Positions 1-7,690 of a stretch of DNA of 64,000 nucleotides are shown here, piece by piece. The stretch spans positions 55,615 to 119,614 of the forward strand of contig NZ_SJSB01000011.1 of assembly GCF_004352835.1 (NCBI RefSeq), given 5' to 3'. The notes beneath the pieces are model-generated. The model was given only the letters and a program-made list of their open reading frames with translations. It was not told the origin of the DNA and searched no databases. The stretch's first letter is position 1; each line of letters starts with the position of its first letter. The DNA is from Marinomonas flavescens. GTDB taxonomy: Bacteria > Pseudomonadota > Gammaproteobacteria > Pseudomonadales > Marinomonadaceae. The position numbers and the translations under genes are program-made.

Positions 1-182
1 TACGCCATCAACTGCAACAAAAAGGCCCCATCGGCCGTCGCCTCGACTTCTTAATGCAAGAGCTCAACCGCGAAGCCAATACCCTTTCATCAAAATCCAT
101 CGTCGTTGAAACAACACAAAGCGCCGTGGAACTGAAGGTTTTGATTGAACAAATGAGAGAACAGATCCAAAACATCGAATAA
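1..182 (+). CDS. yicC: YicC family endoribonuclease, C-terminal end (5' truncated by window)
   Basis: An open frame enters from the window edge (first full codon at 3) and stops at 180-182, giving 59 residues. These include GRRLDFLMQELNREANT and end EQMREQIQNIE, which is the highly conserved C-terminus of the YicC/YloC (DUF1732) family. In E. coli YicC is an RNase involved in small-RNA turnover. The gene is commonly adjacent to gmk in gammaproteobacteria, but here gmk starts at 15392, so the linkage is broken by intervening genes. Only the last fifth of the protein is visible. Confidence 0.93.
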   Translation, partial: RHQLQQKGPIGRRLDFLMQELNREANTLSSKSIVVETTQSAVELKVLIEQMREQIQNIE

Positions 183-265
183 TGCTAATAACTATATTTT
201 ATAGTAAGTTTTAACTTTAAAATCAATATCTTAACTTAATATTTAGCTCATGCCTGTATTCTACA

Positions 266-308
266 AACCACCACTAACCACTATCGCATGGTGGTTATAT
301 TGGTGGTT
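266..308. repeat. Nested inverted repeat between yicC and an integrase remnant
   Basis: Outer 8-base arms (266-273 AACCACCA and 301-308 TGGTGGTT) enclose inner 7-base arms (275-281 TAACCAC and 291-297 GTGGTTA). Together they form a long hairpin with a small asymmetric bulge. No T-run follows, so it is not a classical intrinsic terminator. It lies 83 bases after the yicC stop and 73 bases before the dead integrase, so it could be a yicC 3' structure or part of a former attachment region. The function is inferred only from position. Confidence 0.5.
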
Positions 309-380
309 GTGATAGAAATTAATAAAAGCATAATTAGTGAGTAGCATCTACTGATCTCATGCACTACATACGGGTGGGCT

Positions 381-551
381 ATGGCTAAATTAATAGTTAA
401 AAAAGTAGAAACGCTGATCAAAGCGGGTGGTGAGGGTTTGTACCTTGTTATCCCTGCTTCAGGCACTGCAAGCTGAATGCTTCACTTCACATCAAATAGC
501 AAACGACGTGAAATGACGCTGGGGAAAGCACAAGATCAATATCATATCTAG
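381..551 (+). pseudogene. Tyrosine recombinase (phage/island integrase) N-terminal remnant
   Basis: From ATG 381 the frame reads MAKLIVKKVETLIKAGGEG and then GLYLVIPASGTAS, and hits TGA at 474-476. The same frame continues MLHFTSNSKRREMTLGKAQD and stops at TAG 549-551. This matches the Arm-DNA-binding domain (DUF4102) that starts P4/CP4-57-type integrases, where a Trp normally occupies the TGA position, so TGG appears to have mutated to TGA. The catalytic domain is gone. Its position right after yicC marks an old integration event and fits the accessory genes that follow. Confidence 0.75.
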
Positions 552-570
552 TGAGGAAAACTAAGATTAA

Positions 571-1062
571 TTACTTCATTTTCTCTAGCTCGACTAAAGC
601 ATGTTCTGCGATATTCCATGGTAAACGCCTACCATTAGACTGCATCTGCTTGTAGGCAGTTCGTGCTTGTTCGGTGTTGATTTTCTGATGAACCACCAGC
701 TGAGTTACTAACCAAATTGTTCCATTGACGATGGCTGCTTCTTTTTCGGCTGCTTTCCTAAGTGCCATATCACCCGTAAGTAAAGGGCAACTCTCCTGCT
801 TCGCTAGCGCTAATGAAAAACAATCGTTACGACTCGCTTTTCTGTACTTAGCAGTCAGTTCCATGGCATACACCATTGAGGCGGGTAAAATCTCTTTTAA
901 CTCTAGACCTAGTGCAAGCAAATGAGAATGTGCCTCTTCCAGCTCTTCTACATACAGAATATCTGGCGTTGCAAATTGGTATGGCAAACTAAAAACCGCT
1001 TCAAGTAAGCCACCCTCTTCCATATCGATCAAGATATTGGCATCACTAATTAATAACTGCAT
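571..1062 (-). CDS. PIN-domain protein, putative toxin/RNase of a PIN-Xre/M78 module
   Basis: 163 residues. Acidic positions typical of PIN ribonucleases are visible: D7 in SDANILID, E39/E40, D80 in RNDCFSLALA, and D98 in LLTGDMALRKAAE, followed by a GTIWLV strand and a helical tail of about 50 residues. The start ATG (1060-1062) has a strong GGAGG eight bases upstream and lies inside the end of the preceding Xre/M78 gene (17-base overlap), so the two are translationally coupled. PIN proteins paired with Xre-COG2856 proteins have been predicted as toxin-antitoxin modules. Toxicity is inferred, not shown. Confidence 0.8.
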   Translation of the reverse strand: MQLLISDANILIDMEEGGLLEAVFSLPYQFATPDILYVEELEEAHSHLLALGLELKEILPASMVYAMELTAKYRKASRNDCFSLALAKQESCPLLTGDMALRKAAEKEAAIVNGTIWLVTQLVVHQKINTEQARTAYKQMQSNGRRLPWNIAEHALVELEKMK

Positions 1063-2116
1063 TTAAAGCCTCCAACTTTCGTTCTTTATGAAAGCTAGAT
1101 ACAGACATGCCAAGTAATTCTGCGGCTTTAGATTCTCCAATGTATTCTTCACCTAACGCGCGATATACCAACTGCTGATACAAAAACGTCGACTCATGTG
1201 GATACTCTTCTCCAGGCTCTTGGGTTCGCCAACCATTTTTACTGAACAACATAAACAAGCTTTTCTGCGTTGCCGACGTAATAACTCCACACTGACCAGC
1301 TCGATATAGCGAAGCTAACATGCTAATTCCATATTCATGCTTCAACATCAGTAGTTCACGCGGCTCAATGTTTCGACGCTTTTCACCCAAGTGCTCTATG
1401 AGAGTTTGTGCTGGCAACAAAAAAGCACCTGCAAAGGCATTGCACACTTTTTCTTCATCTAGCTCTTCAGGTAAGCGGCCATGTACCACTAAATGCCCGA
1501 GTTCGTGTGCTAGCGTAAACCGCTGTCGATCGCCACTCTGGCTCGTTGAGATTACAACAACTGGCGTGTTATCGATTTTCCCAGCTAAACCATCAAATTT
1601 TTTATCCGTTTCGACATCTGTAGTGATTATCATGATGCCTTTAGACTCCATGGTATCGATCATGGAGTGAATAGGGTTTAGACCGAGGTCCCAAGCGCGA
1701 CGCATCTGAACAGCTAACTCTTCGGCTTGCTCTAGACTAGCGATTTGCACAGGAAGATCATCCGGTAACACGAATCCAGGGATAGGCTTAACTGAATCAG
1801 GGTAGAATTCTAACAACTCTTGCCAACGCTCTGCTTGATCAAGCACATCACCATTTATACGATCTAGTATTTTCTGCTTTGTATTGGCACGCTTGCGATA
1901 CTCCACGCCTGATATTTCAACCTTCGTAGGGCGAAAGAAATACTCAGTGCGAACTGATAGTGCCTTAGCAAGCTTGAGTAAATTGGTTGACGAAGGCATA
2001 GCAGTGCCATGTTCGTATTTTTTTATTGAGTTTGCTGATAGATCGATTTCATCAGCTAAAGCCTTCATTGATAATCCAGCAGCCTTACGAGCTCGTTCTA
2101 GACGTTTTGCAAACAT
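1046..2116 (-). CDS. Xre-family HTH plus ImmA/IrrE (M78) metallopeptidase-like regulator
   Basis: 356 residues. An Xre helix-turn-helix covers about 1-60 (GLSMKALADEIDLSANSIKKYE). A COG2856/M78 domain spans about 130-280, with the zinc-binding HELGH at 204-208 and the family motif EEKVCNAFAGAFLLP at 221-235. The C-terminal 50 residues contain a second short HTH-like stretch (ESKAAELLGMSVSSFHKERK). AGAGGA precedes the ATG at 2116. It overlaps the downstream PIN gene by 17 bases. By analogy with predicted Xre-COG2856/PIN pairs it should be the antitoxin and autorepressor. ImmA-type proteases can also cleave repressors, so protease activity is possible. Confidence 0.85.
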   Translation of the reverse strand: MFAKRLERARKAAGLSMKALADEIDLSANSIKKYEHGTAMPSSTNLLKLAKALSVRTEYFFRPTKVEISGVEYRKRANTKQKILDRINGDVLDQAERWQELLEFYPDSVKPIPGFVLPDDLPVQIASLEQAEELAVQMRRAWDLGLNPIHSMIDTMESKGIMIITTDVETDKKFDGLAGKIDNTPVVVISTSQSGDRQRFTLAHELGHLVVHGRLPEELDEEKVCNAFAGAFLLPAQTLIEHLGEKRRNIEPRELLMLKHEYGISMLASLYRAGQCGVITSATQKSLFMLFSKNGWRTQEPGEEYPHESTFLYQQLVYRALGEEYIGESKAAELLGMSVSSFHKERKLEALNAVIN

Positions 2117-2141
2117 GTTGTCCTCTCTACAAATAATCGAT

Positions 2142-2181
2142 AGGTTTATAAAATGTTTAAAAACTTATAAACTATAAACCT
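2142..2181. promoter_or_regulatory. Putative operator of the Xre/M78-PIN operon
   Basis: A perfect inverted repeat AGGTTTATA (2142-2150) / TATAAACCT (2173-2181) lies 26-65 bases upstream of the Xre/M78 start. A second nested pair, GTTTATAA (2145-2152) / TTATAAAC (2165-2172), lies inside it. The region is AT-rich and promoter-like. Autoregulation by the Xre domain binding this palindrome is an inference from position and symmetry. Confidence 0.5.
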
Positions 2182-2208
2182 CATCATTACATGTTCCAGG
2201 TTATTTTT

Positions 2209-2388
2209 CTATTCTATTCCTTCAATTTTACTCATCATCCAATCTTCAATTTCGCTTTCCAACCAAGCCTTGCGCTTACCCATCACAGTTACATTCTTAG
2301 GAAAGTCACCTGCTTTAATCAAGTTATAAATACTGCTACGGCACAGTGTTGTTTTGTCCATTACTTGTTGTAGTTTTAAGAATCTCAT
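2209..2388 (-). CDS. AlpA-family prophage-type transcriptional regulator
   Basis: A 59-residue frame from ATG 2386-2388 to TAG 2209-2211. It reads MRFLKLQQVMDKTTLCRSSI, then YNLIKAGDFPKNVTVMGKRK, and ends AWLESEIEDWMMSKIEGIE. This is the classic AlpA (MerR-like excisionase/activator) pattern: a helix-turn-helix, the FPK turn, then W.ES.I..W. AAGGA stands seven bases before the start. AlpA proteins activate excision of CP4-57-like elements whose integrase resembles the remnant at 381, so the two probably came with the same element. No intact integrase remains. Confidence 0.85.
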   Translation of the reverse strand: MRFLKLQQVMDKTTLCRSSIYNLIKAGDFPKNVTVMGKRKAWLESEIEDWMMSKIEGIE

Positions 2389-2397
2389 TGGGTAATC

Positions 2398-2425
2398 CTT
2401 GTTATGCTGTTTCTGTCATAACAAG
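2398..2425. promoter_or_regulatory. Palindrome overlapping the alpA ribosome-binding site
   Basis: A perfect 9-base inverted repeat CTTGTTATG (2398-2406) / CATAACAAG (2417-2425) with a 10-base spacer. It begins immediately 5' of the AlpA start and covers its AAGG motif. It could be a repressor operator or an mRNA hairpin hiding the ribosome-binding site. The 2426-2594 stretch beyond it shows no gene I can support. Confidence 0.45.
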
Positions 2426-2594
2426 GGCAGCCGTGTTATTTTTTACCTCTATCCTTCCTACCCGGCTGATTTCTCAGTCTTATTAACAATGCAGATCTAA
2501 AGCGGCAAAAAGTATGGTGGTGGGGTGCGCTTGAGGCAATATCAGAATTACTGAAAAAAGGTAGCGTCTGTTGCTCTCACAACTATCTAATCAT

Positions 2595-3824
2595 TTAGCG
2601 TAGCGGTATGCTTCGCAAGTGCGTATCTATGGCTTCAATCATCGACTTGGTAAGCGGTAAATGCGCTTTTTCTTTCTGCCATATCTCATGAAAGCCAGCC
2701 ACTGTTTGCTTGGCGGTATCCAACACCAACTTTTCTGGCAACATGGCTTTAGCTGCTAGGTGTGATAACTCATCCAGCGTGAAGTCACTGAATTTTTTAC
2801 TCCGGCTCACCTTCAGCGATGCACTATCATCGTGTATATAAGGAATGGTCGAGACAAAGTCATAAGCGGGCGCAATGGATGCGGTGCGCTTGTCTTTGTA
2901 AATTACAGACCAATTTTTCAAATGCATATCAGCATTTCCAATTAGGGTATTGAACACCAACCTGCGAGTAAATTCTGCGATGTCTTCGTCTTGGCCTTCG
3001 ATGCCGATAACCTGAGCAATATTGCGCATACTGGCTTTTTTATATTTATCTTGAGGATAGACGCCAAAAACTTGCGCAAAATCTTCAATGTGTACGGCTT
3101 GATCACCTGCACGGTCAAAGCGCTTGATCACAAAGGCCTGAGCGTTTTTAAATGAGTCACCAAACTTTCCAACCCCTTGTGGGATATTAGCTATCTGGTT
3201 AATGGGGAGTAGTTGAGTCTCTGGCACATTCATTCCCAACATTCGAGCCAGCTCCATCATCGAATATTCATTTTCTGGCACAGCGTCAAATCGAGACGAC
3301 GGCAATTTCACAATCCAAGAGCCGCCTTTACCTGTCGCAGGAATCGTCAAACCGCCGTTTGCCTGTTGCACGGCTGAAAATTTCAACTGCACACCCGCCA
3401 ATGAAAAGCGCATTGGGGCATCAATTTTCGTATCATCTTCAATATCTTGATGCACATTAGGCGGCAGCGCTTCACCATCGGCCGGTTCAACCGTGATCGC
3501 GCCTGCTAAATCCTGCCCTAATACCCACAATAGAAAAAATTCCCGCGCTGGATTCACTCCGGCACGCTCTGCCAGGTAATTACGCATCGTTTCTTCTGGC
3601 AAAAGGTTAGAGAAAAACGGAGTTAACTTGGTTTGGGTCGGTTTAAAGTTAGTCAGCAAGCCACCCAGTGCATCTTTAAAGCCAAGTCCTAACACTGGCC
3701 GTGATTCGTCATGAATGTACGAATCCATAAAAGCAAAAAGCGTTCTGTCATTGCCCACGTTAGTGATCGTTGCGATGGGTTCGCCATAGAGCAAAACGTT
3801 TAACGTAGAGACATGATTAGTCAT
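2595..3824 (-). CDS. hipA: HipA-family serine/threonine kinase toxin
   Basis: 409 residues, the usual HipA length (about 400-440). An N-terminal HipA domain covers about 8-110. SLAGVQLKFS (141-150) is the regulatory-loop motif. NADMHLKNWS (297-306) holds the catalytic Asp299 and Mg-binding Asn304, and YDFVS (321-325) supplies the DFG-like Asp322. HipA kinases phosphorylate aminoacyl-tRNA synthetases such as GltX and induce dormancy, while HipB neutralises them. The start overlaps the hipB end by 8 bases, so they are co-translated. All core motifs are present, so it may be active. Confidence 0.9.
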   Translation of the reverse strand: MTNHVSTLNVLLYGEPIATITNVGNDRTLFAFMDSYIHDESRPVLGLGFKDALGGLLTNFKPTQTKLTPFFSNLLPEETMRNYLAERAGVNPAREFFLLWVLGQDLAGAITVEPADGEALPPNVHQDIEDDTKIDAPMRFSLAGVQLKFSAVQQANGGLTIPATGKGGSWIVKLPSSRFDAVPENEYSMMELARMLGMNVPETQLLPINQIANIPQGVGKFGDSFKNAQAFVIKRFDRAGDQAVHIEDFAQVFGVYPQDKYKKASMRNIAQVIGIEGQDEDIAEFTRRLVFNTLIGNADMHLKNWSVIYKDKRTASIAPAYDFVSTIPYIHDDSASLKVSRSKKFSDFTLDELSHLAAKAMLPEKLVLDTAKQTVAGFHEIWQKEKAHLPLTKSMIEAIDTHLRSIPLR

Positions 3825-4158
3825 CGTCGTCTTCCTCTAACTGATATGCAGGCGACATTTGCTCAGCTTCATCGTTGATGCTGTTATTGCTAAGACCGTT
3901 ATTATGAGTACCTTGGCTATTTCGAATGATCGACTTAATGGCAGGAACAGACTTTTTAGGAGCAACAAATAACTCTAGGTCGAGTACACGGGCAAGCGCT
4001 ATCAAACTGGACATTCTTAAATCAACGCCACCAGACTCGATTTTAGATATATGGCTTTGAGGCACACCCGAACGAGCGCTCAGCTCTCTCTGGCTAAACC
4101 CCTTACGTACCCGAGCTTCTCGAAGACCTTGTAATATCTGCTCTGTTACATAGCTCAC
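3817..4158 (-). CDS. hipB: HipB-like Xre-family antitoxin
   Basis: 113 residues. An Xre helix-turn-helix spans about 10-65 (KGFSQRELSARSGVPQSHIS, then KIESGGVDLR), followed by an Asn/Ser-rich linker and an acidic C-terminus (EEDDDD). It is encoded directly upstream of hipA with an 8-base overlap. HipB dimers bind palindromes in their own promoter and sequester HipA, and palindromic CATATCA/TGATATG elements are present upstream. Confidence 0.87.
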   Translation of the reverse strand: MSYVTEQILQGLREARVRKGFSQRELSARSGVPQSHISKIESGGVDLRMSSLIALARVLDLELFVAPKKSVPAIKSIIRNSQGTHNNGLSNNSINDEAEQMSPAYQLEEDDDD

Positions 4159-4243
4159 TTCAATATACCTTAATGAATCATTTGATGAATAATATATATA
4201 AAAACATATCAGCTGACAGCAAAGAACACAAGAATGATTAGTT

Positions 4244-4277
4244 ATTGCATATCATAAATCAAGTTTTGATATGTAAT
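4244..4277. promoter_or_regulatory. Putative HipB operator
   Basis: An 11-base inverted repeat with one mismatch, ATTGCATATCA (4244-4254) and TGATATGTAAT (4267-4277), lies 86-119 bases upstream of hipB. A further CATATCA half-site begins at 4205. Repeated half-sites before a hipBA operon suggest autoregulation. The sequence differs from the E. coli HipB site, so this is inference. Confidence 0.4.
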
Positions 4278-4971
4278 AATAGATAAATTATTAGACACGC
4301 ACTAATTTACTGTGGGCAAATTGGACAATGGGGCAGTAATTAGAATAGCTCTATTAAAATTGATACTATGATATCCATTTTAGGTTAGACGAGTTTTCTG
4401 CTAACCCATCACGATCACATAGAACAAGCGAAAAATGGCCAAGCTATGTTGACGAAAATCGTGCTCGGTAGAACCTTTCAAAGCTGCTATTTTTTAAACC
4501 CTAACAGCTGAGTGTAAACGGCACTGTTTTTCCGTACTCATAGCCAAGAAGCCCCACTAAGATTTAGTAAAATCCATACTCAACAAGCCGGTATCCACAA
4601 AGAAGAAAGAGAGCTATTGAGGGACTGCTTTATACTCGACTAGAATGAAATCACGCTTTTCTGCACGTAACAGTACGAGGTTCAAATTGAGTGCTCGCCT
4701 GAGCGTTTTACTGAATGGGTAAATCGGCGGCCAGAGGTTTACACAAAGAGACTCTATGAGTAACAATCTGTAGACCGATGCTATAGCTTACTGTGAATGA
4801 TACAACCATGATGTATAAAGCCAGCTCTTCTCGATTTTAGATTTTTCTATTCTAGAAACGCCAGTTTCACAACAATTCCGTCATTTCGAGTAATTAAAAG
4901 CACTTTCTCTTTCATCTATCGGTTAAAATAAACACTAATTCGATCAATCACTAAGTTATGGATAATGATTA
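4278..4971. other. Intergenic 0.7 kb without a supported gene, possible coding relics
   Basis: No start-to-stop frame with recognisable features was found. A short frame at 4677-4763 (ending CSPERFTEWVNRRPEVYTKR plus three residues) looks protein-like but has no start or RBS, so it may be a gene remnant. The last 100 bases presumably hold the promoter of the diguanylate cyclase at 4972. This stretch is the boundary between the toxin-antitoxin island and the next gene. Confidence 0.35.
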
Positions 4972-6684
4972 ATGGACTGTGTTACTCGCCCAAATTCACT
5001 GATTTACGCATTGATTGCTTTTTGCTGTTGGCTTTTCCCTGTAGCAGCCTCTGCAGTGGTTCCCACACAGAATATTCAGAGTGATTTTACCAAGCTAGAA
5101 CAGTTTCAAGTGGGCTATTTTGTCGACAAAACAGAAAAAATGTCATTGTCTGATATTGAAAAACAGCATTTTACAACATCCTCTAATGCCATAACATTAG
5201 GTGTTACTTCCAAAACAACCTGGGTAAAAATAAAGCTTAAAAACACCAGTATTACGCCGATTAAAGTCTTCCTGCATGATCCATATGCCTATCATAACCA
5301 CCTACTTGAACTCTATGAAGTTGTCGATGGGAAGCTCACAAGAAAACGTGTACTGGATATGAACCGGAAGGAAATACAACAGTGGATGTTTCACGGTACT
5401 TCTATCTTTGACATCGAATTACCGCCCCAGCAGGACAAAACATTGTTCATTAAGAACCTTGCCTTCTCATCCCAATGGTTCAGTTTCAATTTATATAATG
5501 CTAATCAATCAAAACGAGCACTAATAGGTCAACACTCTGATATTTCTTTAATTATTGGGATGTTGCTGGCGCTTATTATTTATAACTTTCTGCTATTTTT
5601 CTCATCACGCTTAAAAGAGCACCTTTTTTATGCGTGTTATCTCATTTTTGGTGGTTGCTGGGTCGCGTTCTCGAATGGTTTATTGGCAGGTTGGTTTAAT
5701 ATATTCGGGGTTCACGCTCTAGACTGGAACCTATCATTAGGCGCGATGCCAATTTGTTTACTGCTGTTTATGGCTAATATTTTTGAAACCAAAAAGAAAT
5801 ATCCTATTGAGCATTGGGCGTTATTAGCCACTATTCTCATGTTAGTCGTCAGTACTTTCTATAGCTTATTTGATGTTATTACAGCGCTAAAATACTCAAG
5901 TACAATCGCGGCAATCATGATGGTCGTCAGCCTCTCAGTTGCGCTCTCAATGGTTATTCGTAAGCACCCGATATCCCTCTTATTTCTTACTGGGCATGTG
6001 TTTTTCGTTGCCTTTAGTACTTTAGAAGTGTTTTTCTATAAGGGTAAAGTCGAGTTTAATTACCTGAACACCCACGGTGTCGCTATTGGTATTATTCTAG
6101 AAGCCATTATGCTTTCACTCATTATTGCTTACCGTGTTCGCTCCTTAGAAAAACTCAAAGCGACTCAAGCTGAGCTGCAATTACTGGCCTCGACGGATCC
6201 ATTAACCCAGCTTCTGAATCGCCGCTCTCTTGGCCTAGAAGCTAGCAAACTGCTAAGCCAAGATAAGCAAACACAATTCCCTCTTTCTGTTGCTATTCTC
6301 GACATCGACTTATTTAAAAATATCAATGACACCTACGGACACACTTTAGGTGACCAGGTCATTGTTCAGGTAGCTAATGTTCTTAGAGATCAATGCCGAC
6401 GCCAGGACATTATCGCCCGTTACGGTGGGGAAGAGTTTGTTATTCTTATGCCAAAAACAGAACTAGAACACGCCCATTCATTAGCAGAACGGATTCGTCA
6501 AACATTTGAAAAAGTCAGCATTCAGAATGACCAACATCAGACGATCAATGTCACTCTTAGTGTCGGTATCTCAGAAGTAGACCCTAAAACAGCTGATCTA
6601 CAAGCTGCGATTGATCGCGCTGACAAAGCCCTATACGAAGCTAAACATAGCGGACGAAACCTGTCTCTACTGTATGCTGGGTAG
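4972..6684 (+). CDS. 7TM-DISM diguanylate cyclase
   Basis: 570 residues. An N-terminal signal segment (about 1-28) is followed by a periplasmic 7TMR-DISMED2-type beta domain (about 35-175), a seven-helix 7TMR-DISM membrane domain (about 185-390) and a C-terminal GGDEF domain (about 405-568). The active site is RYGGEEF (GG at 485-486). An RRQD inhibitory I-site lies five residues before GGEEF, so feedback inhibition by c-di-GMP is likely. It should make c-di-GMP in response to an extracellular, possibly carbohydrate, signal. It is a single gene, with no obvious operon partner and an AraC gene convergent downstream. Confidence 0.92.
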   Translation: MDCVTRPNSLIYALIAFCCWLFPVAASAVVPTQNIQSDFTKLEQFQVGYFVDKTEKMSLSDIEKQHFTTSSNAITLGVTSKTTWVKIKLKNTSITPIKVFLHDPYAYHNHLLELYEVVDGKLTRKRVLDMNRKEIQQWMFHGTSIFDIELPPQQDKTLFIKNLAFSSQWFSFNLYNANQSKRALIGQHSDISLIIGMLLALIIYNFLLFFSSRLKEHLFYACYLIFGGCWVAFSNGLLAGWFNIFGVHALDWNLSLGAMPICLLLFMANIFETKKKYPIEHWALLATILMLVVSTFYSLFDVITALKYSSTIAAIMMVVSLSVALSMVIRKHPISLLFLTGHVFFVAFSTLEVFFYKGKVEFNYLNTHGVAIGIILEAIMLSLIIAYRVRSLEKLKATQAELQLLASTDPLTQLLNRRSLGLEASKLLSQDKQTQFPLSVAILDIDLFKNINDTYGHTLGDQVIVQVANVLRDQCRRQDIIARYGGEEFVILMPKTELEHAHSLAERIRQTFEKVSIQNDQHQTINVTLSVGISEVDPKTADLQAAIDRADKALYEAKHSGRNLSLLYAG

Positions 6685-6798
6685 GTAACGGACAGATTTA
6701 GCGCACATAATATAAGATGTTGAACGTATTCTTATGTTACTCAATGATGCATGGATCTATATCATTATTCTCGGTGTCTCTAAGCTAAAATCTGTGCA

Positions 6799-7617
6799 CT
6801 AATTACCCCAGCGCTCCACTCGATATTGCCTTGGAGATTTACCAAGGGACTTTTTAAAAAAAGTAATAAACGCACTAACCGATTCATAACCCAATTCTTC
6901 AGAAATCGTTTGCACAGGGGTGTTGATAGCCAATTTTTGCAAGGCTAAAACAATGTGTAAATGACCTCGCCATTGGCCAAAGGTAAGCTGGACATGACGC
7001 TTAACCATGCGTGCTAATGTGCGTTCGCTCATTGCAAAATCGCCGGCCCATTCACTTAACGTACGCTTTTCACTGGGATTGGCCAGTAACGCTAAGGCAA
7101 GGCGATTGAGAATCGGGTCATCTGGGATAGGGAAGTCAAATTCTTCTTTTTCTAGTGCCGCAAGTTGGTCAAGAAAAACCGTGGCCAAACGATCTGTTGC
7201 AGAACCCGCTTCGTAGTCTAATGCCAGCGTCGCTAAATGCATGGCCAACTCTCGTAATAGCGGCGTTACAGTGAGAGTACAAACGGTGTCCGGCATGACG
7301 AGAGCCGATTGGTCAACAAGCAACATACAAACATCCGCATGCGGTGATATTTGATTTCGATGCACCACCATGCTGGGAATCCATATTGCACAGCGAGGCG
7401 GAACAAGCCACATTTTGTCATTAATAAAGCTCGTCACGACACCAGTTAGAGGCAGTACTAGCTGCCCTTTTTGATGTTGATGCCATGGCGTCTCTTCAGC
7501 ATGAGGAAGCGACTCAGAACGCAGAGCAAGTACTGGTTGCGGATAGTTATCTGAAAAATTCAGATCAGTCGTGAACTGGGAAGCAATATTGTCTGTATTT
7601 AGCAATTTATTGTCCAA
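6799..7617 (-). CDS. AraC-family transcriptional regulator (NimR-like)
   Basis: 272 residues. An N-terminal cupin sensor domain (HQHQKGQLVLPLTGVV at about 47-62) is followed by a C-terminal double helix-turn-helix (about 165-270) ending with the family signature GYESVSAFITFFKKSLGKSP. It is transcribed divergently from the MFS gene at 7691 with 73 bases between them. The same size and arrangement is found for E. coli nimR-nimT (yeaM-yeaN), so it probably controls that transporter. The inducer is unknown. Confidence 0.88.
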   Translation of the reverse strand: MDNKLLNTDNIASQFTTDLNFSDNYPQPVLALRSESLPHAEETPWHQHQKGQLVLPLTGVVTSFINDKMWLVPPRCAIWIPSMVVHRNQISPHADVCMLLVDQSALVMPDTVCTLTVTPLLRELAMHLATLALDYEAGSATDRLATVFLDQLAALEKEEFDFPIPDDPILNRLALALLANPSEKRTLSEWAGDFAMSERTLARMVKRHVQLTFGQWRGHLHIVLALQKLAINTPVQTISEELGYESVSAFITFFKKSLGKSPRQYRVERWGN

Positions 7618-7690
7618 GTAGCTTAATTCAGCACATAGATTAGCGCATATAATAGCCCATCGACAATCTTCTAAATGTGACCATGACTCT

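Noticed and set aside
281..466. 61-codon minus-strand frame near the window start
   Set aside because: It lies antisense to the integrase remnant, has no RBS and no family features.
2191..2373. 60-codon plus-strand frame
   Set aside because: It is the antisense shadow of the AlpA gene at 2209-2388, which has a convincing family pattern and RBS.
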